The notes beneath the pieces are model-generated. The model made no database searches. It saw only the letters and a list, made by a program, of their open reading frames with translations, and was not told the DNA's origin. Shown one piece after another: positions 4,684-5,857 of a stretch of DNA of 5,857 nucleotides (position 1 is the first letter of the stretch; each line of letters opens with the position of its first letter). Made by a program: the position numbers and the translations under genes. The stretch is from an uncultured Eubacteriales bacterium (GTDB lineage: Bacteria; Bacillota; Clostridia; Oscillospirales; CAG-272). The stretch is from assembly GCA_900552255.1 (NCBI GenBank), contig URZF01000101.1:1-5857 (forward strand), written 5' to 3'.

Positions 4684-5832
4684 ATGTCTTATCGTTTTGT
4701 ACTGAATGAAACATCCTACCATGGCAAGGGCGCGATCGAGAACATCGTGACCGAGCTCACCACCCGCGGTCTGAAAAAGGCGTTCGTCTGCTCAGATCCG
4801 GACCTTCTGAAATTCGGCGTTACAGGCAAAGTCACCGAGCTGCTCGACAAGGCGGGCTTCCCGTATGAGGTTTATTCCAATATCAAGCCCAATCCGACGA
4901 TCGAAAATGTTCAGACAGGCGTCGCCGCGTTCAAAAAATCCGGCGCTGACAGCATTATCGCGATCGGCGGCGGCTCTTCGATGGATACCGCAAAGGCGAT
5001 CGGCATCATCATCACCAATCCGGAGCATGAGGACGTCCGCAGCCTCGAGGGCGCGGTCGTAACGAGAAACAAGACTGTCCCGACCATCGCCGTCCCGACG
5101 ACGGCGGGAACCGCGGCTGAGGTCACGATCAACTACGTCATCACCGATGTGGAGAAAAACCGCAAATTCGTTTGCGTCGATCCGCACGATATTCCCGTTG
5201 TCGCGGTCATCGATCCCGATATGATGTCCACGATGCCGAAGGGGCTCACCGCGGCAACCGGTATGGATGCGCTTACGCATGCGATCGAGGGCTATATTAC
5301 CAAGGGCGCATGGGAGCTTTCCGATATGTTCCATCTCAAAGCGATCGAGATCATTTCGAGAAGCCTGCGCGGCGCGGTTGCCAATACCGCCGAGGGCAGA
5401 GAAGGCATGGCGCTCGGTCAGTATGTCGCCGGCATGGGCTTTTCCAATGTCGGACTCGGGATCGTGCATTCGATGGCACATCCGCTCGGCGCGCTTTATG
5501 ATACGCCTCACGGCATCGCAAACGCGATCATCCTTCCGACGGTCATGGAGTATAACGCGCCTGCGACCGGTGATAAATACCGTGACATCGCAAAAGCGAT
5601 GGGCGTCGAGGGCACGGAGAAAATGACCATCGAGGAAGCGCGTAAGGCGGCTGTGGACGCCGTCAGAAAGCTGGCCGCAGACGTCGGCATTCCCGCCGAT
5701 CTGAAAGCGATCGTCAAGGAGGAGGACATTCCGTTCCTTGCTCAGTCGGCATATGACGACGCTTGCCGTCCCGGCAATCCTGGAAAAATTCTTGACGTTT
5801 TCGTGCTTTGCAAATTCCTGTGCATGGGATAG
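4684..5832 (+). CDS. fucO: Iron-dependent lactaldehyde reductase / 1,2-propanediol oxidoreductase (FucO type)
   Basis: A 382-residue group III iron-containing alcohol dehydrogenase, the same length as E. coli FucO as I recall it. FucO interconverts L-lactaldehyde and L-1,2-propanediol with NAD(H), regenerating NAD+ in anaerobic fucose or rhamnose use. Visible features are Asp38 in VCSDPDL (the residue that favours NAD over NADP), GGGSSMD (95-101), TTAGTAAEVTINYVITD (139-155), GMDALTHAIEGY (193-204), MALGQYVAGMGFSNVGLG (242-259) and VHSMAHPLGA (261-270). The iron ligands are Asp195, His199, His262 and His276; His266 is the conserved catalytic-site His. The last 16 residues, after GNP (364-366), diverge from the usual LEDI-x-x-LY ending. 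No sugar-pathway genes are in view, so it may act as a general redox-balancing alcohol dehydrogenase on lactaldehyde or similar aldehydes. It is monocistronic as far as visible; the window ends 25 bases after the stop. Confidence 0.94.
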   Translation: MSYRFVLNETSYHGKGAIENIVTELTTRGLKKAFVCSDPDLLKFGVTGKVTELLDKAGFPYEVYSNIKPNPTIENVQTGVAAFKKSGADSIIAIGGGSSMDTAKAIGIIITNPEHEDVRSLEGAVVTRNKTVPTIAVPTTAGTAAEVTINYVITDVEKNRKFVCVDPHDIPVVAVIDPDMMSTMPKGLTAATGMDALTHAIEGYITKGAWELSDMFHLKAIEIISRSLRGAVANTAEGREGMALGQYVAGMGFSNVGLGIVHSMAHPLGALYDTPHGIANAIILPTVMEYNAPATGDKYRDIAKAMGVEGTEKMTIEEARKAAVDAVRKLAADVGIPADLKAIVKEEDIPFLAQSAYDDACRPGNPGKILDVFVLCKFLCMG

Positions 5833-5857
5833 CTCCGAATATTTTTCCTCAGCGTAG

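Noticed and set aside
4792..5511. Leftward 239-codon frame opposite fucO
   Set aside because: His/Arg/Asp-rich mirror translation of a well-conserved gene; no promoter or RBS.
5833..5857. Sequence after the fucO stop
   Set aside because: Twenty-five bases with no stem, RBS or start that can be supported.

Overview
The window most likely comes from a fermentative, anaerobic Firmicute of the class Clostridia, probably a gut Oscillospiraceae-type lineage. The evidence is a mid-range GC content, three near-consensus sigma-A promoters with 17-bp spacers, strong purine-rich ribosome binding sites, a CotH-domain surface protein with a Thr/Glu/Pro-rich stalk, and an oxygen-sensitive iron-type alcohol dehydrogenase. 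The lineage is inferred from gene style only; there is no marker gene in the window.

Layout from left to right. Positions 1-47 probably hold the last codons of a rightward gene, followed at 53-90 by a perfect 16-bp hairpin terminator that can serve both strands. Leftward from 2133 to 106 lies a secreted, membrane-anchored CotH-like kinase-fold protein. Its 130-bp upstream gap (2134-2263) carries an 18-bp imperfect direct repeat. Leftward from 3568 to 2264 lies a calcineurin-type metallophosphoesterase with a C-terminal Ig/FnIII-like domain and an altered Asn-His metal motif. Between 3569 and 3766 is a compact divergent promoter region: one promoter fires left into the phosphoesterase, the other fires right into a PHP-family histidinol-phosphatase-like gene (3767-4537). 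The last gene (4684-5832) is a FucO-type lactaldehyde/1,2-propanediol oxidoreductase. It has its own promoter, an 18-bp inverted repeat in its leader and a canonical RBS.

The four complete genes do not form one recognised pathway. The two leftward genes could be co-transcribed from the phosphoesterase promoter, because no convincing terminator lies between them. The histidinol-phosphatase-like gene stands apart from any his operon, and the fucO-like gene stands apart from any fucose or rhamnose operon. The most informative items are regulatory or fine-scale: the inverted repeat and other repeats at the fucO promoter, the repeat ahead of the CotH gene, a tiny leader ORF that may be coupled to the PHP gene, an AUGUGA start-stop overlapping the phosphoesterase GUG start, and the substituted phosphoesterase motif. 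I see no mobile element, CRISPR array, RNA gene or clearly novel multi-gene system.
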